A DNA stretch of 64,000 nucleotides from Bradyrhizobium sp. 4 (GTDB lineage: Bacteria > Pseudomonadota > Alphaproteobacteria > Rhizobiales > Xanthobacteraceae), in assembly GCF_023100905.1 (NCBI RefSeq), contig NZ_CP064686.1, positions 6,138,001-6,202,000 on the forward strand. Reading direction: 5' to 3'. Shown here one piece after another: positions 1 through 7,932 of the stretch. The notes below the pieces were generated by a model. The model saw nothing but the letters and a program-made list of their open reading frames with translations. It ran no database searches and was not told the DNA's origin. A program made the position numbers and the translations under genes. The first letter of the stretch is position 1. Every line of letters begins with the position of its first letter.

Positions 1-534
1 GAATGGCAGCGTTTCGCGAATTTGCGCGCTTATTACAGCTTCATGTTCGGCCATCCCGGCAAGAAGCTGCTGTTCATGGGCGCCGAGATCGCGCAAAGCC
101 GCGAATGGAATCACGACCAGTCGCTCGACTGGCACTTGCTCGAGTACAAGCCCCATTCAGGCATCCAGGCGCTGATCCGCGATCTCAACCGGCTCTATCG
201 CGCGGTGCCCGCGCTGCACCAGATGGACTGCGAGCAGGCCGGCTTCGAATGGCTGATCACCGACGATGCCAACCGCAACGTGTTCGCATGGCTGCGCAAG
301 GGATTTGACGAGCACGCCCGGTGCATGGTGATCGTCAATTTCTCACCCAACGTCCATCGCAACTACCGGGTTCGCGCGCCGCTCGGCGGCAAGTGGAAGG
401 AAGTGTTCAACTCGGACTCCGCCCATTACGGCGGCAGCAATGTCGGCAACATCGGCGAAGTCCACGCCGTCAATGGCGAGCTCCGCCTCACCATTCCGCC
501 GCTCGCCGCGATCTTCCTCGTTCCGGAAAGCTGA
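1..534 (+). CDS. glgB: 1,4-alpha-glucan branching enzyme, C-terminal part (left edge)
   Basis: This is the 3' end of a GH13 branching enzyme, which cuts alpha-1,4 glucan and rejoins the piece through an alpha-1,6 bond during glycogen synthesis. The frame is open to the left edge, so the start and catalytic core lie outside; about 177 residues remain. The visible part has the end of the barrel (LLFMGAEIAQ followed by EWNHD) and then the all-beta C-terminal domain with VIVNFSPNVHRNYR. The stop is three bases before the ATG of glgX, so the genes are surely co-transcribed. Family assignment is by recognition of these conserved strings and by context. Certainty is high despite truncation. Confidence 0.95.
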   Translation, partial: EWQRFANLRAYYSFMFGHPGKKLLFMGAEIAQSREWNHDQSLDWHLLEYKPHSGIQALIRDLNRLYRAVPALHQMDCEQAGFEWLITDDANRNVFAWLRKGFDEHARCMVIVNFSPNVHRNYRVRAPLGGKWKEVFNSDSAHYGGSNVGNIGEVHAVNGELRLTIPPLAAIFLVPES

Positions 535-537
535 ACG

Positions 538-2616
538 ATGCGCCTGACTGCTGGATCGCCCGCACGCCTCGGCGCAAGCTGGGACGGACGCGGCACCAAT
601 TTCGCGCTGTTCTCCGCCAACGCGCAGAAGGTCGAGCTGTGCCTCTTCGACATGCAGGGCCGCCGCGAGCTCGAGCGCGTCGAGCTGCCGGAGCGCACCG
701 AGGATGTCTGGCACGGCTATCTCAATGACGTCTCGCCCGGCCAGCTCTACGGCTACCGCGTGCATGGCCCCTACGAGCCCGAGCACGGCCACCGCTTCAA
801 CGCCAACAAGCTGCTGCTCGACCCCTATGCCAAGCGGCTTTCCGGGCGGCTGGTCTGGAGCGACGCGCATTTCGCCTATCGCACCGGAAGCCCGCGCGAG
901 GACCTGTCGTTCGACCGGCGCGACAACGCGCGCGGCATGCCGAAGGCCGTCGTCGTCGACGAGACCTTCAACTGGGGCCGCCGCGAGATCCGGCCCAACA
1001 TTCCCTGGGAAGACACCATCATCTACGAGGCCCACGTCAAGGGGCTGACGCAGAAACGCGACGACGTACCGCCTAACCTGCGCGGCACTTACGGCGGGTT
1101 GTCGTCGCCGGCGATGATCGAGCATCTGAAGAAGCTCGGCGTCACCACGGTCGAGCTCCTGCCGGTCCACGCCTTCATCGACGACCGCATCCTGGTGGAG
1201 AAGAAGCTCGCCAATTACTGGGGCTACAACACCTTGTCCTTCTTCGCGCCCGAGGCGCGTTATGCCCAGGACAACGCCCTCGATTCCTTTCGCACCACGG
1301 TCGCGCGCCTGCACGATGCCGGCATCGAGGTGATGCTCGACGTCGTCTACAACCACACCGCCGAGGGCAATCACCTCGGCCCGACGCTGTGCTACCGTGG
1401 CATCGACAACGCGTCTTATTACTGGCTGAACCGCGAGAACCCGCGCTATTACGACGACTTCACCGGCTGCGGCTCGTCGGTGAACCTCACCCATCCGCGC
1501 GTGCTGCAGATGGTGATGGATTCCCTGCGCTACTGGGTCGAGGTCTGCCACGTCGACGGCTTCCGTTTCGACCTCGCCACCACGCTGGCGCGCGGGCCGA
1601 ACGGCTATGATCGCGGCAGCTCGTTCCTGACCGCGATCCGCCAGGACCCGGTGCTGGCGAGCGTCAAGCTCGTCGCCGAACCCTGGGACCTCGGCCTCGG
1701 CGGCTATCAGGTCGGCGCATTTCCCTCGCAATGGTCGGAGTGGAACGACCGTTACCGCAGCGCCATGCGCCGCTACTGGAGCGGCGAAGGCAGCCTGATC
1801 GGCGACATCTCCAGCCGCATGACGGCGTCCTCCGACCTGTTCAACCATGATGGACGGCGGCCGCGCGCCAGCGTCAACCACATCACCGTGCACGACGGTT
1901 TCACCCTCGCCGATCTCTTCAGCTACAACGAGAAGCACAACGAGGCCAATGGCGAGGACAATCGCGACGGCTCCAACGACAACCACAGCAACAATTGCGG
2001 TGTCGAGGGCCCGACCGACGATCCCCAAATCGTCAGCTTGCGCCGGCAGCTTCGCAAGAACGTGCTGGCTTGCCTCATGCTGGCGCAAGGCATTCCGCTG
2101 ATCCTCGCAGGCGACGAGGTCGGGAATTCGCAATCAGGCAACAACAACGCCTATTGCCAGGACAACGAGGTTGGCTGGGTCGGCTGGGACAATCTCGGCA
2201 AGGACGGCGACGACATGGTGGATTTCGTCGCCGAGCTCGCCGATATCCGCCGTCGGTTCTCGCAGCTTCGCAGCCATCGCTGGCTCGACGGCCGCCCCAA
2301 GGACGGCATCTCCTACGGCGCGCTGTGGCTGACGCCGGCCGGCGACGAAATGACGGAAAGCGACTGGAAATTCCCGGAAGGGCGGTTCCTCTCCTATGTG
2401 ATGGGGCCGATGGAACCCGGCAGCGCCGCGATCTTTATCGTACTCAACGCAGCCCCCGAAGAGATCGCATTCAAATTGCCAAAAATGACCGAATACAAGA
2501 GGTGGCAGCAAATCCTGAACACGACCGACGCCAAGCTGAACACGGTCGACTTCCAGCCCGGAAGCGACAGCAAGGCGCCGCCGCGCTCCGTGCTCGCTTT
2601 CGCGGGGGCGCTATGA
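538..2616 (+). CDS. glgX: Glycogen debranching enzyme GlgX
   Basis: GlgX hydrolyses alpha-1,6 branches of phosphorylase-trimmed glycogen in the cytoplasm. The 692-residue protein has the usual length. It has an N-terminal CBM48-like domain (GTNFALFSANAQKVELCLF), then the GH13 barrel with DVVYNH, GFRFDLA (Asp345 as nucleophile), VAEPWD (Glu381 as acid/base) and HDGF (Asp453), so the catalytic triad is complete. It starts three bases after glgB and its stop overlaps the treZ start as ATGA, which implies translational coupling. Its product, linear maltodextrin, is the substrate of the TreY/TreZ pair downstream, so the operon couples glycogen turnover to trehalose synthesis. Confidence 0.96.
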   Translation: MRLTAGSPARLGASWDGRGTNFALFSANAQKVELCLFDMQGRRELERVELPERTEDVWHGYLNDVSPGQLYGYRVHGPYEPEHGHRFNANKLLLDPYAKRLSGRLVWSDAHFAYRTGSPREDLSFDRRDNARGMPKAVVVDETFNWGRREIRPNIPWEDTIIYEAHVKGLTQKRDDVPPNLRGTYGGLSSPAMIEHLKKLGVTTVELLPVHAFIDDRILVEKKLANYWGYNTLSFFAPEARYAQDNALDSFRTTVARLHDAGIEVMLDVVYNHTAEGNHLGPTLCYRGIDNASYYWLNRENPRYYDDFTGCGSSVNLTHPRVLQMVMDSLRYWVEVCHVDGFRFDLATTLARGPNGYDRGSSFLTAIRQDPVLASVKLVAEPWDLGLGGYQVGAFPSQWSEWNDRYRSAMRRYWSGEGSLIGDISSRMTASSDLFNHDGRRPRASVNHITVHDGFTLADLFSYNEKHNEANGEDNRDGSNDNHSNNCGVEGPTDDPQIVSLRRQLRKNVLACLMLAQGIPLILAGDEVGNSQSGNNNAYCQDNEVGWVGWDNLGKDGDDMVDFVAELADIRRRFSQLRSHRWLDGRPKDGISYGALWLTPAGDEMTESDWKFPEGRFLSYVMGPMEPGSAAIFIVLNAAPEEIAFKLPKMTEYKRWQQILNTTDAKLNTVDFQPGSDSKAPPRSVLAFAGAL

Positions 2617-4364
2617 GGCCATCCTTCGGGGCGAGGCCGACGAAGGACGGCGTGTCGTTCCGGCTGTGGGCGCCTGCGGCGCGCCGTGTCGATCTCCTGC
2701 TCGACAGACGACACGCGATGCAGCGCCGGCAGGATGGCTGGTATGTCGCCGAGATTGCCAATCTGCCCGTCGGCAGCAACTACAAATTCAGGATCGACGA
2801 CGAGATCGACGTGCCCGATCCGGCGTCTGCATTCCAGCCCGACGACGTGTTCGGCCCGAGCGAGGTGATCGATCATGACGCCTTCGCCTGGCACGCATCC
2901 GATTGGCGCGGCCGTCCCTGGGAGGAGACGGTGCTGATCGAGACGCATGTCGGCACCTTCACCGCGGAAGGCACCTATCGCGCCATGATCGACAAGCTCG
3001 ATCATCTCGTCGCGACCGGCATCACCGCGGTCGAGCTGATGCCGCTGGCCGACTTCGCCGGTCGCCGCGGCTGGGGTTATGATGGCGTGCTGTGGTACGC
3101 GCCCGACAGCGCCTATGGTCATCCCGATGATTTGAAGAGGCTGATCGACGAAGCCCATCTGCGCGGGCTGATGATGTTCCTCGACGTCGTCTATAATCAT
3201 TTCGGGCCCGAGGGAAATTACCTCGGCCGCTACGCGCCGACCTTCTTCACCGACGCGCATACGCCATGGGGCAGTGCGATCGATTATCGCGTGCCGCAGG
3301 TTCGCGCTTTTGCCGTCGAGAACGCGCTGTCGTGGCTCAGCGACTATCGCTTCGACGGCCTGAGGCTGGATGCCGCCAACCACATCATGGCGATCCCCGG
3401 CGAGCAATCGATGCTGCAGGACCTCAGCGTCGCCGCGGGCGAGCTTGCCAAGGCGACGGGGCGGCACATCCATCTCGTGCTGGAGAACGGCGACAACCGC
3501 GCGAGCCTGCTCGACGCGGCGCAGGAGCCACCGAACGGCAAATATCGCGCCCAGTGGAACGACGACTACCACCACGTCTGGCACGTGATGCTGACGGGAG
3601 AGCTCGCCGGCTATTACGCGGACTATCAAACGCCGCGGCTCGATCTCGCACGCGCGCTCGCCTCCGGCTTCATCTATCAGGGCGAGATCTCGGAATTCTG
3701 GGGCAAGCAGCCGCGCGGCGAGAAAAGCGACGAGCTGCCGCCGGCAACCTTCGTCAACTTCCTGCAAAACCACGACCAGATCGGCAACCGGCCGCTCGGT
3801 GACCGGCTCGAAAGCCTGGCATCGCCCAAGCAGATCGAAGCAGCACTCGCGGTGACCCTGCTGGCGCCGATGGTGCCGATGCTGTTTCAGGGCGAGGAGT
3901 GGGGCTCCACCGTGCCCTTCCCGTTCTTCTGCGACTTCCAGGGCGGACTGGCTGATGCCGTCCGCAAGGGGCGCAAGCAGGAGTATGCCTGGGCCTATGA
4001 GACGTACGGCGACGAGGTGCCCGACCCGCTCGATCCGGCAACGCTGCAATCGGCCGTGATCGACTGGACAGGCCACACGCCGGAGCAGGATGCACGTCTC
4101 GCGCTGGTGCGGGAGCTGCTCGCACTTCGCCACAAAGAGATCGCGCCACGACTGAAAGGTGCGCGCTTCGGTGATGCCGCCGTGGCCGATAGCGGCCTGC
4201 TCACCGCGCATTGGCACATGGGGGATGGCACGACGTTGCGCCTCGTCGCCAATCTCTCCGACAAGGACGCCGCATATTCCGGCGGTGTGGGCACCCTGAT
4301 CTGGGGCGGCGCGACCGGCGACCGGCTTGCGCCCTGGTCGGTGGTCTGGCGCCTCGGAGCTTGA
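2613..4364 (+). CDS. treZ: Malto-oligosyltrehalose trehalohydrolase
   Basis: TreZ releases trehalose from maltooligosyl trehalose, the second step of the TreY/TreZ pathway. I chose the ATG at 2613 because it overlaps the glgX stop (ATGA) and the protein then opens with the family's N-terminal domain (GVSFRLWAPAARRVDLLL); the frame is open further upstream but that stretch lies antiparallel in meaning to nothing and only overlaps glgX. The 583 residues match the family. Catalytic features are DVVYNHFGPEGNYL, GLRLDAAN (Asp253), VLENGDN (Glu291) and NHDQIGNR (Asp388). treY begins one base after its stop. Confidence 0.95.
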   Translation: MRPSFGARPTKDGVSFRLWAPAARRVDLLLDRRHAMQRRQDGWYVAEIANLPVGSNYKFRIDDEIDVPDPASAFQPDDVFGPSEVIDHDAFAWHASDWRGRPWEETVLIETHVGTFTAEGTYRAMIDKLDHLVATGITAVELMPLADFAGRRGWGYDGVLWYAPDSAYGHPDDLKRLIDEAHLRGLMMFLDVVYNHFGPEGNYLGRYAPTFFTDAHTPWGSAIDYRVPQVRAFAVENALSWLSDYRFDGLRLDAANHIMAIPGEQSMLQDLSVAAGELAKATGRHIHLVLENGDNRASLLDAAQEPPNGKYRAQWNDDYHHVWHVMLTGELAGYYADYQTPRLDLARALASGFIYQGEISEFWGKQPRGEKSDELPPATFVNFLQNHDQIGNRPLGDRLESLASPKQIEAALAVTLLAPMVPMLFQGEEWGSTVPFPFFCDFQGGLADAVRKGRKQEYAWAYETYGDEVPDPLDPATLQSAVIDWTGHTPEQDARLALVRELLALRHKEIAPRLKGARFGDAAVADSGLLTAHWHMGDGTTLRLVANLSDKDAAYSGGVGTLIWGGATGDRLAPWSVVWRLGA

Positions 4365-4365
4365 C

Positions 4366-7152
4366 ATGCCTTCAGCCGTTCCTCTCGCAACCTACCGGCT
4401 TCAGCTCACCGCGGATTTCGACTTCGACAAGGCCGCCGCGGTCGTGCCCTATCTGAAGGCGCTGGGAATCACGCATCTCTACACCTCGCCGGTGATGAAG
4501 GCCCGCAAGGGCTCGACGCACGGCTATGACACCGTCGACCACAGCCAGTTCAATCCGGAGCTCGGCGGCGAGGCCGGCTTCGCCCGGCTGAGCGAGGCGC
4601 TGACGCGACACGACCTCGGCCTCATCATCGATTTCGTACCGAACCATGTCGGCGTCCACTTTGCCGACAATCCCTGGTGGCTGGACGTGCTGGAATGGGG
4701 CCAGGCCTCGCCGCACGCCGTCTCCTTCGATATCGACTGGGATCAACTGGCTTTCCGCGCCCGTGGCGGCGTGCTGCTGCCGATCCTCGGAGCGTCCTAT
4801 GGCGAAGCGCTCGAGAGTGGCGATATCGAGCTGCGCTACGATGCCAATGAAGGTAGTTTCTCCGCCTGGTATTTCGAGCATCGATTGCCGATCGCGCCGG
4901 AGCGTTATGGCGAGATGCTGCGGATGATCGTGAAGGAAGCCGACGCCGCCGAGTCCGAGGCCGGCAAGCGCATGCTGTCGCTCGCGGCGCGCTACACGGG
5001 ACTGCGCCGTCCCAACCGCAAGGAAGCGCCCGGCTTCAAGGCGGAGCTCAGGGAGATCGCAGGCAGCGCCGACATCATCGCGCGCGGCCTCGGCGCGTAT
5101 CGCGCCGCCAAGGACCGCCCCGCGCAGACGCTGGCGCTGCATCATTTGCTGGAGCGCCAGCACTACAAGCTCGGGCACTGGCGGCTTGCCTCCAGCGACA
5201 TCAACTATCGCCGCTTCTTCGACGTCAACGGGCTCGCCGGCATGCGCGTCGAGGATCCCGGCACGTTCGCCGCCACGCACCGGCTGGTGAAGCAACTCAT
5301 TGCCGAACGCAAACTGCAAGGCATCCGGCTTGATCATATCGACGGGCTGCGCGATCCCGCGCAATATTGCCAGCGGCTGCGCCGGCTGGTGCGTGACGCG
5401 CAGGGCACCACAAAACCGTTCTATACGGTGATCGAGAAGATCCTGTGCGAGCACGAGCGCCTGCCGCATTTCGCCGGCGTCCAGGGCACCACCGGCTATG
5501 AGTGGATGAATGCCATCACTCACGTTCTGGTCGACGCCAAGGGGCTGGAGGCCCTCGACGAGATCTGGCGGCAGATCAGCAACCGGCCGCCACGGCTGGC
5601 GCCTTACGTCAAGGACGCCAAAAGGCGCGTGCTGGAGACGCTGCTGACCAGCGAATTCACCGTTCTGACGCGCCTGCTTGCGCGCATCGCCAACGGGCAC
5701 TATTCGACCCGCGACTTTTCCGCCGACAGCCTGCGGCAGGCGCTCGAGCTCTATGTGCTGCATTTCCCGGTGTACCGCACCTATTTGACGACAGGCGCGC
5801 CGACGGCGAACGATCGCAAGCTGATCGACGACACCATCGAGCAAGCGCGCCGGGAATGGTTCGCCGCAGACGAAGGCATTTTCGACTTCCTGCGCGACGC
5901 GCTCACCATGGATCTGCTCAAGCCCGGCCGTCCTCCGCACAGTGCCCCGAGGGTGCGCCGCTTTGCGCTGAAGGTGCAGCAATTCACCGGCCCGATGATG
6001 GCGAAGTCGCTGGAGGACACTGCCTTCTATCAATTCCACCGGCTACTCGCCCTGAACGAAGTCGGCGGCGATCCCGCGAGCAAGGGCCTCACCATTTCCG
6101 CTTTCCACGACACCATGCAGGCTCGCGCCAGGGAATGGCCGCAAGGGATGACGGCGACCGCCACGCACGACACCAAACGTGGCGAGGACGCCCGGGCGCG
6201 GGTCGCCGCCTTAAGTGAAATTCCCGGCGAATGGACCAGCGCGGTCGCGCGCTGGAAAGTCCTCAACGCACCGCACATCGCGCTCGACGGTAATCTGCGC
6301 GCTCCGTCGGCCACGTTCGAATACATGCTCTACCAGACGCTGCTCGGCGCCTGGCCGCTTGTGGAGACGGCCGATGCCGGTTTCGTCGCGCGTATCCAGG
6401 CCTATGCGCTCAAGGCCGCGCGCGAGGGCAAGGAGGAGACGAGCTGGCTCAACCCGCACGAGGCCTATGAGAACGGCGTCAAGAGCTTCATCGCGAAGAT
6501 CCTCGATCCCGCGCTGTCAGGCGAATTCCTCGAGGCGCTGCAAACCTTGGCTCGCCGCGTCGCGCTGCTCGGCGCGCTGAATGCGCTGAGCCAGCTCACG
6601 CTCAAGGCGACGCTGCCGGGCGTGCCCGACTTCTACCAAGGCACCGAATTCTGGGACCTGTCGCTGGTCGATCCCGACAACCGGCGTCCGGTGGATTTCT
6701 CCGCGCGACACGCGGCGCTGGGCACGCTGGACAATCCGGACTGGAATCACCTGATCAAGAGCTGGCCGGACGGCCAGCTCAAGCTGGCCTGGACGCGGCA
6801 CCTGCTCAAGCTGCGCAGCGAGCTGCCCGACGTCTTCGCGCGAGGTGACTACCAGCCGCTTCAGGTGCGGGGCGCACATGCCGAGCATGTCGTGGCCTTT
6901 GCCCGCCGCCACGGCCGCGCTGCAGTGATCGTCGCGGTCGGGCGCCACTTCGCACCTTTCACGCAAGCCGGACGCGAATGGCCGGCGCTCGATGGGGCCG
7001 ACGCCACCATCGACGTCACGGGCTACAACGTGCCGGGTTTAGCCGGCAACGATCTGCCGCTCGCGCAGGCGCTTCGCGGTTTTCCCGCTTCTGTGATCCC
7101 GGCGCGCCCCGCGGGTGCGACGAAGCCGGTCCGGCAGCGCGCCCGCGCTTGA
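4366..7152 (+). CDS. treY: Malto-oligosyltrehalose synthase
   Basis: TreY isomerises the reducing-end alpha-1,4 bond of maltodextrin to an alpha,alpha-1,1 bond, making maltooligosyl trehalose for TreZ. The ATG at 4366 follows the treZ stop with one base between (TGA-C-ATG) and gives 928 residues, the normal size of this large GH13 enzyme. Seen in order: PLATYRLQL at the N terminus, IIDFVPNHVGV, GIRLDHIDGL (Asp323), VIEKIL (Glu357), and ATATHDTKRGED (Asp602), followed by PGVPDFYQGTE near the C terminus. These are the diagnostic TreY strings. It is the last gene of the operon; a convergent gene begins four bases later. Confidence 0.95.
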   Translation: MPSAVPLATYRLQLTADFDFDKAAAVVPYLKALGITHLYTSPVMKARKGSTHGYDTVDHSQFNPELGGEAGFARLSEALTRHDLGLIIDFVPNHVGVHFADNPWWLDVLEWGQASPHAVSFDIDWDQLAFRARGGVLLPILGASYGEALESGDIELRYDANEGSFSAWYFEHRLPIAPERYGEMLRMIVKEADAAESEAGKRMLSLAARYTGLRRPNRKEAPGFKAELREIAGSADIIARGLGAYRAAKDRPAQTLALHHLLERQHYKLGHWRLASSDINYRRFFDVNGLAGMRVEDPGTFAATHRLVKQLIAERKLQGIRLDHIDGLRDPAQYCQRLRRLVRDAQGTTKPFYTVIEKILCEHERLPHFAGVQGTTGYEWMNAITHVLVDAKGLEALDEIWRQISNRPPRLAPYVKDAKRRVLETLLTSEFTVLTRLLARIANGHYSTRDFSADSLRQALELYVLHFPVYRTYLTTGAPTANDRKLIDDTIEQARREWFAADEGIFDFLRDALTMDLLKPGRPPHSAPRVRRFALKVQQFTGPMMAKSLEDTAFYQFHRLLALNEVGGDPASKGLTISAFHDTMQARAREWPQGMTATATHDTKRGEDARARVAALSEIPGEWTSAVARWKVLNAPHIALDGNLRAPSATFEYMLYQTLLGAWPLVETADAGFVARIQAYALKAAREGKEETSWLNPHEAYENGVKSFIAKILDPALSGEFLEALQTLARRVALLGALNALSQLTLKATLPGVPDFYQGTEFWDLSLVDPDNRRPVDFSARHAALGTLDNPDWNHLIKSWPDGQLKLAWTRHLLKLRSELPDVFARGDYQPLQVRGAHAEHVVAFARRHGRAAVIVAVGRHFAPFTQAGREWPALDGADATIDVTGYNVPGLAGNDLPLAQALRGFPASVIPARPAGATKPVRQRARA

Positions 7153-7155
7153 ACG

Positions 7156-7473
7156 CTAACTTTTCGCGTCTTTGCCCAACAGCAGCTGGCCACGTTTGCG
7201 GATCGTGGCCTGCGCCATCTCAGCAAAGCGCTGCAATAGCCAGGGCAGCACGACCTGCACCTTGACATGATCGTCGGCGACGTCGACCTGCCCCGTCGCG
7301 ATCTGCCCGAGCGCGCGGATGCGGAAATTCATGCTGTCGCCGCTCCAGCGCTCCTCCTCGACCTGCATCACGGGAATGCTTGCCGCAGCACGGCCGAGCC
7401 CAGTCTTGAGCCGGCGCACCGCCTCCTCGCGGCCGAGGCGGTGGGGAATGGAGACGACAAGCGGTGCTGACAT
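7156..7473 (-). CDS. PHA-system (PHA_gran_rgn family) small protein
   Basis: A 105-residue protein that I recognise as the family annotated as polyhydroxyalkanoic acid system protein (PHA_gran_rgn). Visible marks are the opening VSIPHRLGREEAVRRL, a short strand with VDVADDHVKVQVVLPWLL, and a C-terminal amphipathic helix (RFAEMAQATIRKRGQLLL). The family is tied to PHA granules by genomic association; its biochemical role is not established. No phaC or phasin gene is in the window, so the link here is by family only. It is convergent with treY, the two stops being three bases apart. Confidence 0.75.
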   Translation of the reverse strand: MSAPLVVSIPHRLGREEAVRRLKTGLGRAAASIPVMQVEEERWSGDSMNFRIRALGQIATGQVDVADDHVKVQVVLPWLLQRFAEMAQATIRKRGQLLLGKDAKS

Positions 7474-7658
7474 GGCTCTGCCCGGTTAGTGATTGAACCT
7501 CACATAGTCATGCCCGCCGGTACCACAAAGGTTCCATGCAAGTTGCGCGTGCACCCGGTGTTTCATTGGCGGAACTTTAGAACCTGCGGCAAGTTGCCCT
7601 CGCACCACGGGACAGGTTGCAAACGACCCTTCAACGAAGGGCTGGAGGAGATTTCCGC

Positions 7659-7823
7659 ATGTCTATCGGTACGATCATTCTGATCATTTTGGTCATCGCG
7701 CTGCTCGGCGGCTTCAGCGGCATCGGCGGCGGCCCGTTCTACGGCACCGGCTATTACGGCGGCGGCGGCCTCGGGCTAGTCATCGTGATCTTGCTGATCC
7801 TGTTACTGCTGGGACGGATCTAG
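7659..7823 (+). CDS. DUF3309 small membrane peptide
   Basis: A 54-residue peptide with two hydrophobic stretches, IGTIILIILVIALLGGF (residues 2-19) and GLGLVIVILLILLLLGRI at the C terminus, joined by a Gly/Tyr-rich linker (GTGYYGGGG). This layout and the LLLLGRI ending are typical of DUF3309, common in rhizobia and of unknown function. The ATG at 7659 is set by GGAGGAG at 7644-7650, eight bases upstream; the frame is open further upstream without a better start. It is convergent with ligD across a palindromic repeat. Confidence 0.8.
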   Translation: MSIGTIILIILVIALLGGFSGIGGGPFYGTGYYGGGGLGLVIVILLILLLLGRI

Positions 7824-7840
7824 CGACCGAGCGAATATCT

Positions 7841-7932
7841 AGTAGGGTGGGCAAAGGCGCAACGCGCCGTGCCCACCTTTTTGCTCGGCCGAGGAGAGGA
7901 TGGTGGGCACGCTTCGCTTTGCCCACCCTACT
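7841..7932. repeat. Intergenic palindrome, family D (AGTAGGGTGGGCAAAG arms)
   Basis: An imperfect inverted repeat. The outer 16-base arms match exactly (7841-7856 and 7917-7932), and an inner pair GTGCCCACC / GGTGGGCAC is nested inside. It fills the gap between the DUF3309 gene and ligD, which converge, and could form a hairpin in either transcript, so it may act as a bidirectional terminator (inference). Its right arm carries the TAG stop of ligD (7928-7930). The GGGTGGGCAAAG type is a dispersed element that I recognise from Bradyrhizobium. Confidence 0.8.

Noticed and set aside
343..2133. 596-codon open frame antisense to glgX
   Set aside because: Antisense to a complete GlgX with all catalytic residues; no domain is recognisable in it.
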